A program made the position numbers and the translations under genes. This document shows positions 48,785 through 60,129 of a stretch of DNA of 64,000 nt, in pieces (within the stretch, counting starts at the first letter, position 1; each line of letters opens with the position of its first letter). A model generated the notes under the pieces. That model worked only from the letters and a program-made list of their open reading frames with translations, searched no databases and was not told the origin of the DNA. The DNA lies in assembly GCA_949752795.1 (NCBI GenBank), contig OX457068.1:62065582-62129581 (forward strand). The letters run 5' to 3'. This stretch comes from Hyperoodon ampullatus. Its lineage: Eukaryota; Chordata; Mammalia; Artiodactyla; Ziphiidae.

Positions 48785-48920
48785 GAGTGTGGACCGAGTG
48801 CAAAGTTGGTATCCAGAGACCTGAGTACTACGCTTGATTAGTACTTACTAACCAGGCTGGCCTTGGGAGGGTCCTTTAATCTTTCCAAGCCTTTTTTCCT
48901 TATGAATTAGACTGCAGGAT
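48785..48920 (+). repeat. MIR SINE
   Basis: The series tggtatccagagacctgag, ccttgggagggtcctttaatc, and tttccaagccttttttcc follows MIR in plus order. Confidence 0.7.
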
Positions 48921-49589
48921 GGAGGACAAGTAGAGTCAAGAAGGGGTGAAAACAGAAGGAAGAAACAGAGCAGGAACATCCCAGTCCACACTCAGGCATC
49001 CTCCACAGCTCACCCCAGGTTGACTGCAGACAGGCCAGGACTGGGAGGGAGGCCTGGGCAAAGGTGCAAGTGGGTGAGATCATTGGGGTCGAAAAACTGC
49101 ACATCACAGGAAACAGGGACCAGAGGAAGAAGGACTTGATAGACTGTTCTTGGAAATGACGCAGGGCACGCTCTACAGTCCTCTCCTTTAAGTTATCTAA
49201 GGATGAACAGCTCCAACACCCAAACTACCTGGTAACTGTAGGAATGCCTCACTGTAAAAATTCTAAGTGGATAAGTAGTGTGAAATTCTAATAGTAATAA
49301 GTAATTGAGTTAATCATTGGTATTTTCCCCTAAATCCCCTTTCTGGAGATTGTCTTTACAAAACTTAACATTTCAACTTTCTGGAATTCAAAGAGGTTTG
49401 CTATACTGAGTACAAGGCTGGGGCTAGTGAGGAGAACATTAAACTCATGCAGAATGTACTGAAGTTCCATTTTTTTCTTTATTTCCTTTCCCTCTTCCCA
49501 CTACTTTCCTTCCCTCCTTCCTTCCTTCCTTACTTTCTCTTTCTTTCAGCCAAAAGTCCAACGTTGACATAAAAAGGAAAGGTCACTCA
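48921..49589. other. Anonymous stretch with a pyrimidine-rich simple repeat
   Basis: No gene seen. A (CCTT)n tract lies at 49506-49547. Confidence 0.5.
49506..49547. repeat. Imperfect (CCTT)n / CTTT microsatellite
   Basis: ttccctccttccttccttcc is followed by ttactttctctttctttc, a short imperfect pyrimidine tract. Confidence 0.9.
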
Positions 49590-49720
49590 GATAATACTTT
49601 GGAGACCTTGGTTTTCCTCCCAGATTTGCCACTAAAATAAGTGTGAACCTGGTGAGGTCTCTTTCCTCTGGCTCTCACCATCCTCATTTGTAAAATGAAG
49701 GGTCTGAACAGATCAATGGT
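49590..49720 (+). repeat. MIR SINE
   Basis: The series cagatttgccactaaaataag, gtgaacctggtgaggtctc and caccatcctcatttgtaaaatg follows MIR in plus order. Confidence 0.75.
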
Positions 49721-49964
49721 TTTTCAGATGCTGCCTCAGGGAGCAGAGTGGGGGGAAAAAAGATCACAGTTGGGGTATCCAATCCTCCCTTCTCTCCTCA
49801 ATCAAGGAAGCTTGTTTCTCATCTGTTTTACACAGGGGCAGGGGAAGCATCATAATAGTTCATTTGAAAAAGACAGAATGTTCTCTTTGCTTTTCAAAGA
49901 CAAAATATTAGAAACCCATTGGGCTAGTTGATCTTGACGGTCCTTTCCCCCTATAGGGCAGTAG

Positions 49965-50420
49965 GTTTCTTCTCCTTATTGAGTTTCTGTCCTGTGAAAG
50001 ACATGTGCTGCATACTGCAAAGTAAAAAGAAGAGATGTAAGACAGAGTCCGTGGCTCCAGGGATCTCACACTGCTCCGAGATTAACCAAGGTGGTTAAAG
50101 TAATGTTGGGGGCACCAAGGCGCACAGCACCCTGAGAAGGAAGAGACCAGGGAGGGTTGTTGTGAGAAGAGAAAGCTTCATAGAGGGCTGGCAGCTGAGT
50201 CACGCCTTGAAGGATGGGCGGTCCACTGAGAAGAGAAGGGAGAGTGCATTACAGAGAGGGGGCCACGGCTCCCTCCGCTGTCCTCACTCGGGCATCTAAG
50301 ACCTGGTGCGGGGTTGCAGAGAACAAGACAGGCAGGTCCCTGCTCTCATGGAACTTACTGTTCAGGGAGATGTGGACAAGTCACCAAAGGACACAGTGGG
50401 CTCAGGGCCCAGTTACACTT
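49965..50420 (-). repeat. L2 LINE fragments
   Basis: ccttattgagtttctgtcctg, gctgagtcacgccttgaagg, and ctctcatggaacttactgttc resemble L2 3' sequence in reverse. There may be two copies. The edges are vague. Confidence 0.5.
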
Positions 50421-51634
50421 GGTGAGCTTAATGGTGACAACAGAGCTTTTCCCAGGAATTCATTCGACTCCAGTTAGCTTGGGGAAGGCCGCCTGAGCCA
50501 GCAGCAGGGCAGACAAAATGACCTCCGAAAGTAACTTCTCCTGAGACACGGCCCTGGCTGGGATTCTGAGACATTCCAATATCTGCACAAAGGGCAGGCC
50601 CACCCCCAGCCAGACTGACCTCAGCCTTGATTCTCCCCATAGATAATTATGCCTTTACGTCTCCGAAGCAAGCCTGTGCAGTAACCCTTGGAAGTGACAT
50701 GCCATTTTCTGATGGGAATTAAAGGCTCTGAAGTAGCCAAAAGGCTTCTCAGCAGGAGGGCCTTTTATTCTTTTAATCGTGGCATTAAACCTCAGGCTAG
50801 CATTACCTAAACATCCAAGCTGTGACCCAACTTGCCAATTAGCTGCTTTTGACAGACTTTATTGTGGCCAGAGCCAGTTTCACCCTGACGTGAAGGCAGC
50901 CACCAGTGCTTGGCTAGGAGCTGTAAATCCTGGGACTCAAGGAACTCTATACCCTGACCTTCCCTCTCAGAGCTTTCTCACCTCTGGACTGGTGCCTGAA
51001 ATTCTTCCTTTGGGATTTGGTACTTTCTAATGAAGACTTTAATCCCTCTTTTCCTTCGGAGGGAATATTAGTTAGGTTCACAGAGGTGCAAAAAATAGAA
51101 GTTCACTGGTTACAGAGAGCAGAAAACAAGCAACTTGCTCAGCAGGACAACTGCTATAAGAGTAACGTGATTTATTGCAACTGTTGAATTGGAAGGTCCA
51201 AATTAATCCTGTGTCTTAACTTTGACATCTTAAAGTAGATATCTTCACTCTAAAATAATAATAATAATGAACATAACAACTAGATTCTATCTGCTTTCTA
51301 CTCCATCATAGAGAATAAGGAATAAGATACATAATATATTTTCCCAATTGCAATCCCATTCTTTAAAAGACCTGTTACCTGCCAAAGCATAGATAACAGC
51401 TCTGGGTTACCACAGCATTCCTGAGACATCTTTGAGATGCTCCATTTCATTCCACAGGTGATACAAATTGGATCCCTGTTCACCATGGGCTACATACTTA
51501 AGTTTTCACACTTTATTAAATGCTGTGATATTTTTAATTGATTATAATCCTTCAAAAAAATTATACACCCATTTTTTGCATGTACCCAGTGTTAAACTGC
51601 AGCATAACTCCTCTGTGATAGCATTTGTACTCAG
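50421..51634. other. Anonymous non-coding stretch
   Basis: No recognisable gene. A short (AAT)5 lies at 51253-51268. The text at 50640-50900 has no repeat match that I know. Confidence 0.45.
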
Positions 51635-51900
51635 TCATGTGTTCATTCATTCAATCTATTTATTTGTCAAGTACAGTTCTAGACACTAAGATTACTGTTG
51701 GAAAGACTCCTGCCCACTTTTGCAGTCTGGAGGTGAAATAGACATATTAGTAAGTAACACAGCCCTATAACTGCTGGGATGGAGTAATAATAGAGAGAAC
51801 CCAGCAGAAGGGACTCTCATTGGCCTGAGGCCCCAGGAAAAGCTTCAGAGAGAAGTGGTTCAAGTTGATGCTGTCTGAACTCACCACTGATGGTAAGGGA
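51635..51900 (-). repeat. L2 LINE 3' end
   Basis: The series gttcattcattcaatctattt, gtacagttctagacactaag and gaagtggttcaagttgatgc follows the L2 3' end in reverse. Confidence 0.75.
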
Positions 51901-52811
51901 TTAAGACCTTGTGACCAGAGCTCACCTTCCTTTGTGTTTTCACAAAAAGATGGATAGTCTAGGGGACTGGAGTTGAAATATTTTCTAGTCCTTTTCTTAC
52001 GAAAAAAGACTAAGTGGATCTCAGGTTTCTGGACACCTCCTCAACAGAGTGCCACCCTAGCTCTTTCTCCCTGGAGAGCACAGCCGAAGGCAGGCAAGCT
52101 GGTTTGCACAGGTGTCAGGGAAAATGAGATGGTCCACCCTGCTTCTGGCAGGCTGAGAGCCCCAGCTGGCTGTGGGCCAGCCTGGTGGCATGCAAGTAGT
52201 ATAATACACAATCTAAATGCAAACGTTTGGGGCCTGTTCAGGGAATCAATTTACAATAAGTATATACACTCATTTACAAAATAACAGTGTGCTACAGTAT
52301 ACCACATTGTAATTGGAAACTAAAATTATACCAGGAGGAATAATCATTAAAAACTCTTCTCCAAAAAGCTAAGAATAATATTAAGAAAATAAAAAATGTC
52401 GTCCATCTGCAGAGTTATATCTTTAGGGAAGCACTGCAGGACACACTAACAAGCAACTGAATCCATGTACAAATGAACTGAATCCACGAAGGCGAGAAAA
52501 AGCAAGGTGGGGCTCAGACTAAAAAAATCTCCCTTGCAGATTAGCTAACCCCTGAACCAGGCACAGTTCCATTTGATCGCTTCTTGTAGGAGATAGAATA
52601 CTCCAAGGCTGGACACAACACTCAGGGGAAATTATCTGCCCATCTGCGGAGTCCCCAGTGTTACTTCTGAACTTGGATCATCCTCTCCCACTTCCACACC
52701 CCCATGACCACACGTAGCACTCACAGAAGTGTATACACCCACAGACACACATCCCTCACCCGCTCACCCCCCAGCGGGAATCCCAGACACATAATTCACT
52801 GCTTGCTGTTG
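51901..52811. other. Anonymous non-coding stretch
   Basis: No recognisable gene or repeat up to the LTR. Confidence 0.45.
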
Positions 52812-52815
52812 CTGG

Positions 52816-53591
52816 TGAAGGGAAACAGAATATGACACCCCAAAATATGTCCCTTTCACATAACAATTATCTTGAGATGATTATTTTTTTTAAAAAAAAG
52901 ACAGCCACAGGGCTTCCCTGGTGGCACAGTGGTTGAGAGTCCGCCTGCTGATGCAGGGGACATGGGTTCATGTCCCGGTCCGGGAGGATCCCATATGCCG
53001 TGGAGCGGCTGGGCCCGTGAGCCATGGCTGCTGAGCCTGCGCGTCCAGAGCCTGTGCTCCGCAACGGGAGAGGCCACAACAATGAGAAACCCACATAGCA
53101 CACACACACACACACACAAAAAAAAGACAGCCATAGGAGAAGCTCTGAAAACCAAGTAGAAGTTGCCCCTTTGTAAGAAACATTTATATTTGTACAGGAA
53201 ATCTTCATTTGTAAGGGTGTCTCCTGCTCCTCCCAGGAAGGGAAAGAGATTCTAAATGTCCAGAAACGCTTTGTCAATGGAGAACACAGGGAGTTATATC
53301 TGCATTACAACCTTACCCTTGTTTACTGTGCCTTTCCTTGGCAACCTCCCATAATCGGCCTTTCCCTCCCCCCAACCCCACCCCCAGCATCTTTTGTCTT
53401 TAGCTGAGGATGTTATTTAAGGTGGTGGCCTTTTCAGACAGTTACTCAGGTTTCCTGGGTATCTCCCATATACATAGGAGGTATACATGTTATTAAACTT
53501 TGTTTTTCCCCTGTTAATGTCTTTTATTGCAGGGGTGAGTCAGTCAAGAACCCTAGAAGGGTAGAGGGAAAATTCTTTTTCCTCCCTTACA
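52816..53591 (+). mobile_element. Solo LTR of an endogenous retrovirus, split by a CHR-2 SINE
   Basis: The element begins TG (tgaagggaaacagaat) and ends CA (cctcccttaca). The 4-bp duplication ctgg lies at 52812-52815 and 53592-53595. Without the SINE and its duplication it is about 550 bp. A TATA-like ttatttaagg lies near 53410 and an ATTAAA polyadenylation signal near 53493, placed as in U3-R-U5. No internal retroviral sequence is present on either side, so it is a solo LTR left by recombination. A 4-bp duplication suggests an ERV1-class integrase, but the family name is not certain to me. Confidence 0.75.
52908..53117 (+). mobile_element. CHR-2 SINE with a (CA)n tail, inside the solo LTR
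   Basis: Full CHR-2 runs from cagggcttccctggtggc to cccacatagc. A run of about 11 CA units then leads into the A-tail. The 16-bp duplication aaaaaaaagacagcca at 52892-52907 and 53118-53133 is exact. Confidence 0.96.
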
Positions 53592-53595
53592 CTGG

Positions 53596-54400
53596 GGAAA
53601 AGTCCCTGGCAGAGAACTAATTGGGGTAATGGATAGAGGTGAAGACAAGGAAGAAATGAGCTTATAAGCCACAACATGATGCTTGGGAATCAAAAAGATG
53701 CCAAGCCAAATATCTCCTGGCTAATGACTCTAGGAAATTAATCTAAAGGTTCAGAGAAACCCCACCATGCTGTTGCTCAGGGACCAGCTGGCCTCAGGGG
53801 CCTATGGTCTGAAAGCCCCACAGCTGTTAGAACACTTTCGGTTCTGCCCTAAAGTGAGTCTCTGAATGAGGCCAGAGTCAGGTGGAGTCCTGAGCTAGGA
53901 ACTAACATTCTGGTGCCACCAGGCACCTGGCAGTGGCATCAAGCTACACCCCCCACCCCAGCTCTTCTGGGCTTTAACAGATCTTTCCATATATGGATAG
54001 GAGCTGGCAGCCATGGCTCCCTTCCCGTGCTGGAAACACCTGCGGCATGCTTAGAGCTCTTTGGGCCAGTGTACATGCCTTATACATACTGCTTGGTTTA
54101 AGTTCCTAGGGGTTAGGAACCATAGTTGTGATGTCTATGGAGACTAAATGATGTTTTAACCATAGTCTTGGAATGAGCCATTGAGCCCTGCTAGGCTCCA
54201 CCTGGCTCTCCTCCCACCATCAGCGTGGATAATAGAGACATGGTTGTGAGAAGTGAAGCCCATCATGAAATAGGCATTGAGTCCCTAGTAAGTGAAAGCT
54301 CCAAGTGAAATCTCAAAAACTCACTTCAAAAAAATGAACATACTCCACTTGATTGTTGACAGATCACCTGACAGAGAACTAGAGTGATGTATGGTTCAGG
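53596..54400. other. Anonymous non-coding stretch
   Basis: No recognisable gene or repeat. Confidence 0.45.
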
Positions 54401-54409
54401 TCATGGGTC

Positions 54410-54740
54410 AATAGGCATCCCTTGACCATACCCCTGTATCCCTCACAGTGCCTGGCATAGTGCTTTTTTAAATTTTTTTTTTATTTTGCGGTACACCGGC
54501 CTCTCACTACTGTGGCCTCTCCCATTGCGGAGCACAGGCTCCGGATGCTCAGGCTCAGCGGCCATGGCTCACGGGCCCAGCCACTCCGTGCCATGTGGGA
54601 TCTTCCCGGACTGGGGCACGAACCCGTATCCCCTGCATCGGCAGGCAGACTCTCAACCACTGCGCCACCAGGGAAGCCCAATAGTGCTTTTTCATAGTAC
54701 TGAGGACTGTATTAGTACCTTTTGAATGACTGATTAAGTG
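54410..54740 (+). repeat. L2/MIR-type tail split by a CHR-2 SINE
   Basis: ctcacagtgcctggcatagtgc before the SINE, and catagtactgaggactg with gaatgactgattaag after it, together resemble 'cagtgcctggcacatagtaggtg...gaatgaatg'. Confidence 0.45.
54470..54680 (-). mobile_element. CHR-2 SINE
   Basis: This is the reverse complement of full CHR-2, from a T-rich tail and gcggtacaccggcctctc to ccaccagggaagccc. The 12-bp duplication atagtgcttttt at 54457-54468 and 54681-54692 is exact. Confidence 0.96.
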
Positions 54741-54849
54741 CACTTAAAATTGTATTCCTTTCTATTCTTTTCAATTACAATTTATGGAATAAACTCTTCC
54801 TGAGTGAAATGGGTGAAGGCACAAGCTTCCAGCTCTAAAATAAATGTCA

Positions 54850-55090
54850 TGAGGAGGCAACATACAGCCTGGTGACTATAGTTAATCATACTGTGTAGCA
54901 TACTTGAAAATTGTTAAGAGAGGAGGTCTTCAAATGTCTCATCATAAGAAAAAAATTCTGCAACTGTATGTGGTGACAAACGTTAACTAGACTTAATGAG
55001 ATCATTTTGCAATATATACAAATATCAAATCATGATGCGGTACACCTGAAACTAATATAATATTAATGTCAATTATACCCCCCCAAAAGA
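54850..55090 (+). mobile_element. L1MA/L1MB 3' terminal fragment
   Basis: The series gcctggtgactatagttaatc, gtggtgacaaacgttaac and gcggtacacctgaaactaat is the end of an L1M 3'UTR, as at 5400-5470. The tail is C-rich (taccccccc) instead of A-rich. Confidence 0.85.
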
Positions 55091-55234
55091 ATCCCCAAAA
55101 CCTCTGCATGTACAATGAGTTAGATCTTTATAGAAAAATGTTTTTCTGGGACTATACATCCTAAAGAGATGTGGCCACGGGGCAAGAAGCAATATGGTGT
55201 CCCTGGGAGAGCGAGAGATTTCACCATCTGTAAA

Positions 55235-55405
55235 CAGGGCTCCAACATGACTGTGACCTGGGGCAATTCACTTAACCTCTGGGAACATCTACTTCCTCCT
55301 CTCTAAACCTAGAAGTAACAATTTACCTAATTTATAGGCGATCATGAAAAGATCAGGGAAAAACTTAGTGAGTGGCAAAGCCCTAAGCCAATGTAACCGT
55401 CATCC
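55235..55405 (+). repeat. MIR SINE
   Basis: The series tgactgtgacctggggcaat, tcacttaacctctgggaac and gagtggcaaagccctaag follows MIR in plus order. Confidence 0.75.
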
Positions 55406-55694
55406 CTACTGTTGCCTGAGGCCTGCTGCTTTCTTCTGAAGGACAAAGACGATTTTCTCCTGCCCTGCAATAGCAGAGCCCCCGTGCTTGAGTGCTCCTT
55501 CCAGCAGCGGTGAGGAGTGTGCACATCTCCCCCCGCCTGTCTCCTCTGAGCTCCCCTGGGATCTGAACAGCTCATCCAGGCAAGAGTACCGTCTGTGGCC
55601 AAGTAACAGGTCCACCTGTGGGCTGGACCCACACCCTGCTCCTCCCACCACCCCAGTTCTTTATCAAGTTCCTGTCAACAATGAGTATGGCCCT

Positions 55695-56205
55695 ATTTTT
55701 CAGTCCGTTTTTGTTGACATATAACATTATATTAGTTTCAGGTGTACAATATAATGATATTGCATAATGATATTTGATATTTTTATATATTGCAACATAA
55801 TCACAATAAGTCTAGCTAACATCTGTCACCACATATAGTTATAATTTCTTGTGATGAGGGCTTTTAAGATCTACTCTCTTAGCAACTTTCAAATATGCAA
55901 TACAGTATTATAAACTGCAGCCACCATGCTGGACCTTACATCCCCATGACTTACTTATTTTATAACTAGAAGTGTGTACCTTTGGCTTGTACCTGACTCC
56001 CACTTCTGGCAGCCACCAATCTGTTCCCTGTATTTATGAGGTTGTTATTTTTGTTTCTGTTTTTGTTTTAGATTCCACATATAAGGAGATTATATGGTAT
56101 TTGTCTTTCTCCGTCTGACTTATTTCACTTAGCGTAATGACCTCAAGGTCCATCCATATTGTTGCAAATGGCAAGATTTCTATTTTTTATGGCTGGATAG
56201 TATTC

Positions 56206-56254
<49 letters not shown>

Positions 56255-56545
56255 TGTGTGGCATCTTCTTGACAGGTTGTTTTCATATGTTGGTTATTGT
56301 AAATAACGTTGCAATAAACATGGGTTGAAGATATCTTTTTGAATTAGTGTTTTCGTTTTCTTCAGAAAAATACGCAGAAGTGGAATTGCGGGATCATATG
56401 GTAGTTCTATTTTTAATTGTTTGAGGAAACTTCACACTGTTTTCCCTAAAGGCTGCAACAATTTACACTCCCACCAGCAGTGCACAAGAGCTCCCTTCTC
56501 TCCACATCCTCAATGACACTTGTTATTTCTAAGTCCCCATATTTT
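55695..56545 (-). mobile_element. Old L1M fragment: 3'UTR and end of ORF2
   Basis: The plus strand reads attatattagtttcaggtgt, then ctgacttatttcacttagcg and caaggtccatccatattgttg, followed by gcaataaacatgggttg and cactcccaccagcagtgc. This is the reverse complement of the L1 3'UTR and the last part of ORF2. A (GT)n tract has expanded inside it at 56208-56260. Confidence 0.9.
56208..56260. repeat. (GT)n microsatellite within L1
   Basis: About 26 GT units with one A interruption at 56248, placed where related L1 copies have a short TGTGTATAT segment. Confidence 0.97.
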
Positions 56546-56724
56546 TGAAGGGAGTTTTTGATGTTTTAGTTGGGACTTTACACCAGGAAGGTCTCAATGC
56601 CTACTTGGTGACGGGCTTTGCTTCTACAACCATGTCTTGATTATCCACACTGATGGATCTGGGGAGCGGTGCCAGGAAGAGACCAACAGAGTTAAGTGGC
56701 TCATTCCAAGAGTACAGCTAAAGT

Positions 56725-56960
56725 ATCCTTTTAGTCTCCAGCACTGTGCCGGGGACTCTTGGGGATACAGAAAACTCACCCTCAGAGAGGTTACCCAGGG
56801 TTAGGGACAGAGAGCCGCAAGCAAAGGCAGAACCGCAGTGACTGTGCAGTGAGGAAAGTGTGATACAGCTCAAGGACCTAAGAGTCTAGAGCAGGGAGAG
56901 CCTCAGAGAAGCTTGGAAGGTTGGGAGAAGCAGGAAATAAGAGAGACATTTGAGGCAGGA
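56725..56960 (-). repeat. L2 LINE fragment
   Basis: ctccagcactgtgccggggac, tcttggggatacagaaaac and agagcctcagagaagcttgg resemble the L2 3' part in reverse. Confidence 0.55.
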
Positions 56961-57114
56961 ATAGTAAACTTGGAAAAGACCACCAAGGAGGAAGCTAGTT
57001 TCTTTTTTTTCCTTTCCTTTTTCTTTTAATTTTTTAAACTTACCTTTCAAGCGAACCAATTTAATGTGAGATAATGTCTGGCTCAAGTAATCTTCAAAAT
57101 TCACCGATTTCCCT

Positions 57115-57475
57115 AAACTAGCAAATTGCAAAGTTCAACCTGCATCAAAATCATTTGGTGAGGGCTTCCCTGGTGGTGCAGTGGTTGAGTCCGCCTGCCG
57201 ATGCAGGGGACACGGGTTCATGCCCCAGTCCGGGAAGATCCCACATGCCGCGGAGCGGCTGGGCCCGTAAGCCATGGCCGCTGAGCCTGCGCGTCCGGAG
57301 CCTGTGCTCCACAATGGGAGAGGCCACAACAGTGAGAGGCCCGCGTACCGCAAAAAAAAAAAAAAAAATCATTTGGTGAGTGTGTCAAAAATGTAGATTC
57401 TTACAGAATCAGAGTCTCTGGGGTTGGCCCCCAAATCTGCATTTGTACCAAACATCCAGGTGATTCTAGGGACTC
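57115..57475. mobile_element. MER5-type DNA transposon split by a CHR-2 SINE
   Basis: aaagttcaacctgcatcaaaatc before the SINE, and acagaatcagagtctctggg, aaatctgcatttgtacc and ccaggtgattctaggg after it, follow the MER5 consensus. The CHR-2 with its own 16-bp duplication interrupts it. Confidence 0.68.
57163..57364 (+). mobile_element. CHR-2 SINE
   Basis: Full-length CHR-2 from ggcttccctggtggtgcag to gcgtaccgc plus poly-A, with a 3-base loss in the head (gttgagtccgcc). The 16-bp duplication aaaatcatttggtgag at 57147-57162 and 57365-57380 is exact. This is among the least decayed copies in the window. Confidence 0.97.
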
Positions 57476-57617
57476 AAGCTGAGAGAGAGACAGGAATGGG
57501 ATAATGAGGGGAAGGGGACATCACCAGAAGGCAAGAGTATTTACCCAGAGACTTAGGGGGACTGGCCTGGGGCATCGCATTCGCTCATTGAGCAGATGTC
57601 TCATTTGGGGGCAGCTT

Positions 57618-57850
57618 GTCGTGGAGGAAAGAATGCTGGGCTGGGAGTCAGGAGACATGGGTTCTAATCCTGCCTTGACTATTTGCCCCCTGAGTACCGT
57701 TAAAGCAGTCATGTACAATTTCTGACCCTCAGTTTGCACATCTTATTACAGGATAATAACCAACTGGGTTATTGCGGACTTCAAATAGGAGCATGAATTC
57801 TAAAGTACCTTCAGAAATATAAAGTGCCATGAGAAGCGGTATCATGTTAT
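57618..57850 (+). repeat. MIR SINE, nearly complete
   Basis: The series gagtcaggagacatgggttc, taatcctgccttgactattt, aggataataaccaactggg and aaatataaagtgccatgag covers most of MIR in plus order. Confidence 0.85.
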
Positions 57851-59110
57851 GGGTGTGATGTGTTGTGAAAAGAAAGCTTTTCTTACCATTCGCCTTGATA
57901 TCCAGAGCAGCTAAGCCCTAGAAGCATAAACAGAGTAAGCCTCTGACATCTAGCTTGCAGTGATAAACTCAAGAAGGTAGCTCTGGCAGGCTCGCCTTTA
58001 ACGTTTCAGACCAGGATGAGTTTTAACCCTGCCATCCTCGGCACAGCAGCTTCCTGGCAGCATCCCTCAGTCCCTGTCTCTCAGTCTGCTCGACCCGACC
58101 CCCAGCTCCAGCTCTGGGCAGGAATAACCCTACATAACTCACTACCCAGAATGGAAGGGCCACGGAGCACACTTAATTCTGCACTAGCAGTTCCTGGGAA
58201 ACAGGCCTAGTTCTCCATTGTCCTCTGAAAGAAACTGATGGTTTTGGTAATAGTACTTTGTTCAGGAAATTCCATTCATGTATTCATTCATTCATTCTAG
58301 ACCACAACTATTTATTGATTTTTTTGTATGCTTTTTTTAAAGCTGATGTTGTTTGCTGCATGAGGATTTTTGTTTGCTTGCTCGCTTGCCTTCCTCAGAC
58401 GCTCATCTAATTTCCCAGTTCGTAGTGACATGTGGGTCATTTGAAAATCATATTACCCAACAGGCTACACCCCACTGCCTTGGGTAATGGAAGTCAGAGG
58501 ACATTTTTAAGGACACCTGGTTTAGACAATCTGGACTGCTTGGGGTTCCTATCACTGCTAGCTCTCAATGCAGAACATACCATGGCTTTGCACATGTGCA
58601 GCCCCCAAAACTGACCTATTTTAGGGTTCAAGTCTGGAGCAGTCCAAGTGTCTTATCAGCACCCCATGGATGGTCTATAGCAGGCTGTGGTCTATACCAG
58701 CCACTTAGGTAATGGGAACTTAGGTGTCTCCACTTGCCAAACTGGGGAGGATTGTAGCTGATTCTCAGTTTGAGGAAGAGATTAAATAAATAAAGGGGAA
58801 AAATACCAAGAAAGTCCCTCTAGCCTCCGATACTATGCTGGGTCTGGATAACCCAACCCAGACACACTGCTGGTGCGGGGAAGTATCACAAAGACAGGTC
58901 ACTCAGGGCAGCAACAACCAGAGCACCTTGGTGGCCACCATCCTCTTCCCCCAAATCCTTCCTGACTTTAGAGACTGGGCTCAAATGATGCATCTTTCCT
59001 GTGACCCTCCCTAGCCCACGACTGCCTCTGGCCTGCTGTGGCAGGCTGTGTGGGCCTCTGCTGAGGTCTTCCTTCGTGATGTTTTTCCACTTTTCCTGGA
59101 CCATCAGTTC
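57851..59110. other. Anonymous non-coding stretch
   Basis: No gene seen. A short (ATTC)4 with an L2-like context lies at 58265-58325. Confidence 0.45.
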
Positions 59111-59117
59111 TCTGGTC

Positions 59118-59300
59118 ACATTTGTTAAGCACTTGCTCAACACTAGGCCCTTCCTGTGCATTTTATCATTTAATCTTCACATCCATCCTCTGAAGAAGGT
59201 TTTGCTATCCTGATTTTACAGATGAAAGGTACAGAGAAGTTAAGTAACTTGCCCAAAGACACATCATTTGTAAGAGATGGAATTTAGCCTCAGGACAGAT
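59118..59300 (-). repeat. MIR SINE
   Basis: The series acatttgttaagcacttgc, ttatcatttaatcttcacatcc, ctgattttacagatgaaagg and gttaagtaacttgcccaaag is a clear MIR in reverse. Confidence 0.92.
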
Positions 59301-59384
59301 TACAAAACTAGAGCTCTTTTGAATATACTGTGCGGCATCTAATACCTGCCTTCTCTGGCCTTGGAAGGATTGGCCGTAACAAAT

Positions 59385-59625
59385 ATAAAGTGCCTGGGAC
59401 AGAGTTGGGTAATTTGTAGGTGCTCAATAAGTGATCTGTATTACTACTGCTCTCAGCCTTGGGCTGTGGGTCTGGATTGTTTATAGATCTCGCCTCCCCT
59501 TGAGCCTTGAACAGGGAGTGTGTTTTATTAATTTAGTGTCCTCAACACTCCCAGTGTCTGGCTACACAATGCCTTGTATTCATGAGGTCCTTGATAAATG
59601 TCTGTTGAATTGCATTGCATTGCAT
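59385..59625 (+). repeat. L2/MIR 3' tails, two in tandem
   Basis: The first ends with taggtgctcaataagtg near 59435. The second covers gcctccccttgagccttg, gtgtcctcaacactcccag and gtccttgataaatgtctgttg and ends in a small (GCATT)n run (59609-59628). Confidence 0.7.
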
Positions 59626-59929
59626 TGAACTCAACCAGGCCTTGAAGACCCAGCAGGGTCTGAATAAGTTTGGAAGAAAAAGTGAAGGCAGTAAGAGGGA
59701 TGTGTGCTTGACTCAGTGTAGACCAGCCCAGCTGGAACCAACATGAGATGAATGGTTGGATAAGACCCCACGGAAGCTCAGAGCAGCCTGGTCACCCACG
59801 GCAGGCAAGGCACACTGACCTCAGTTCCTCATCCAGCTCATGGGAGGGCCAGCAGATATCAGATGGATATGAAACTTTGGCCTTTCACTCTTCTTCTTGA
59901 GTTCAGAGCTCGTTTAGAGAGTGGGTGAT

Positions 59930-60110
59930 GCCCTGGTGGCAAGAGCAAAGGCCCAGAGAAGAAAACGCACAGGTGTGGACCTAACTCTGCTAAGTCCTTA
60001 AATGATTCCCCTACCTTCTCTGGCCTCAGTCTCCCCATCTATAAAACAAGGGGTAGGCATCAAGGCCCTGCCTGTTCCTACATTCCGTGGTTCTGTGACT
60101 CCAAGTGAAG
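59930..60110 (+). repeat. MIR SINE fragment
   Basis: The text ggcctcagtctccccatct, then ataaaacaaggggtaggcatc, with a decayed head upstream, follows MIR in plus order. Confidence 0.65.
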
Positions 60111-60129
60111 TTTAAAACTCAGAGTGTCT

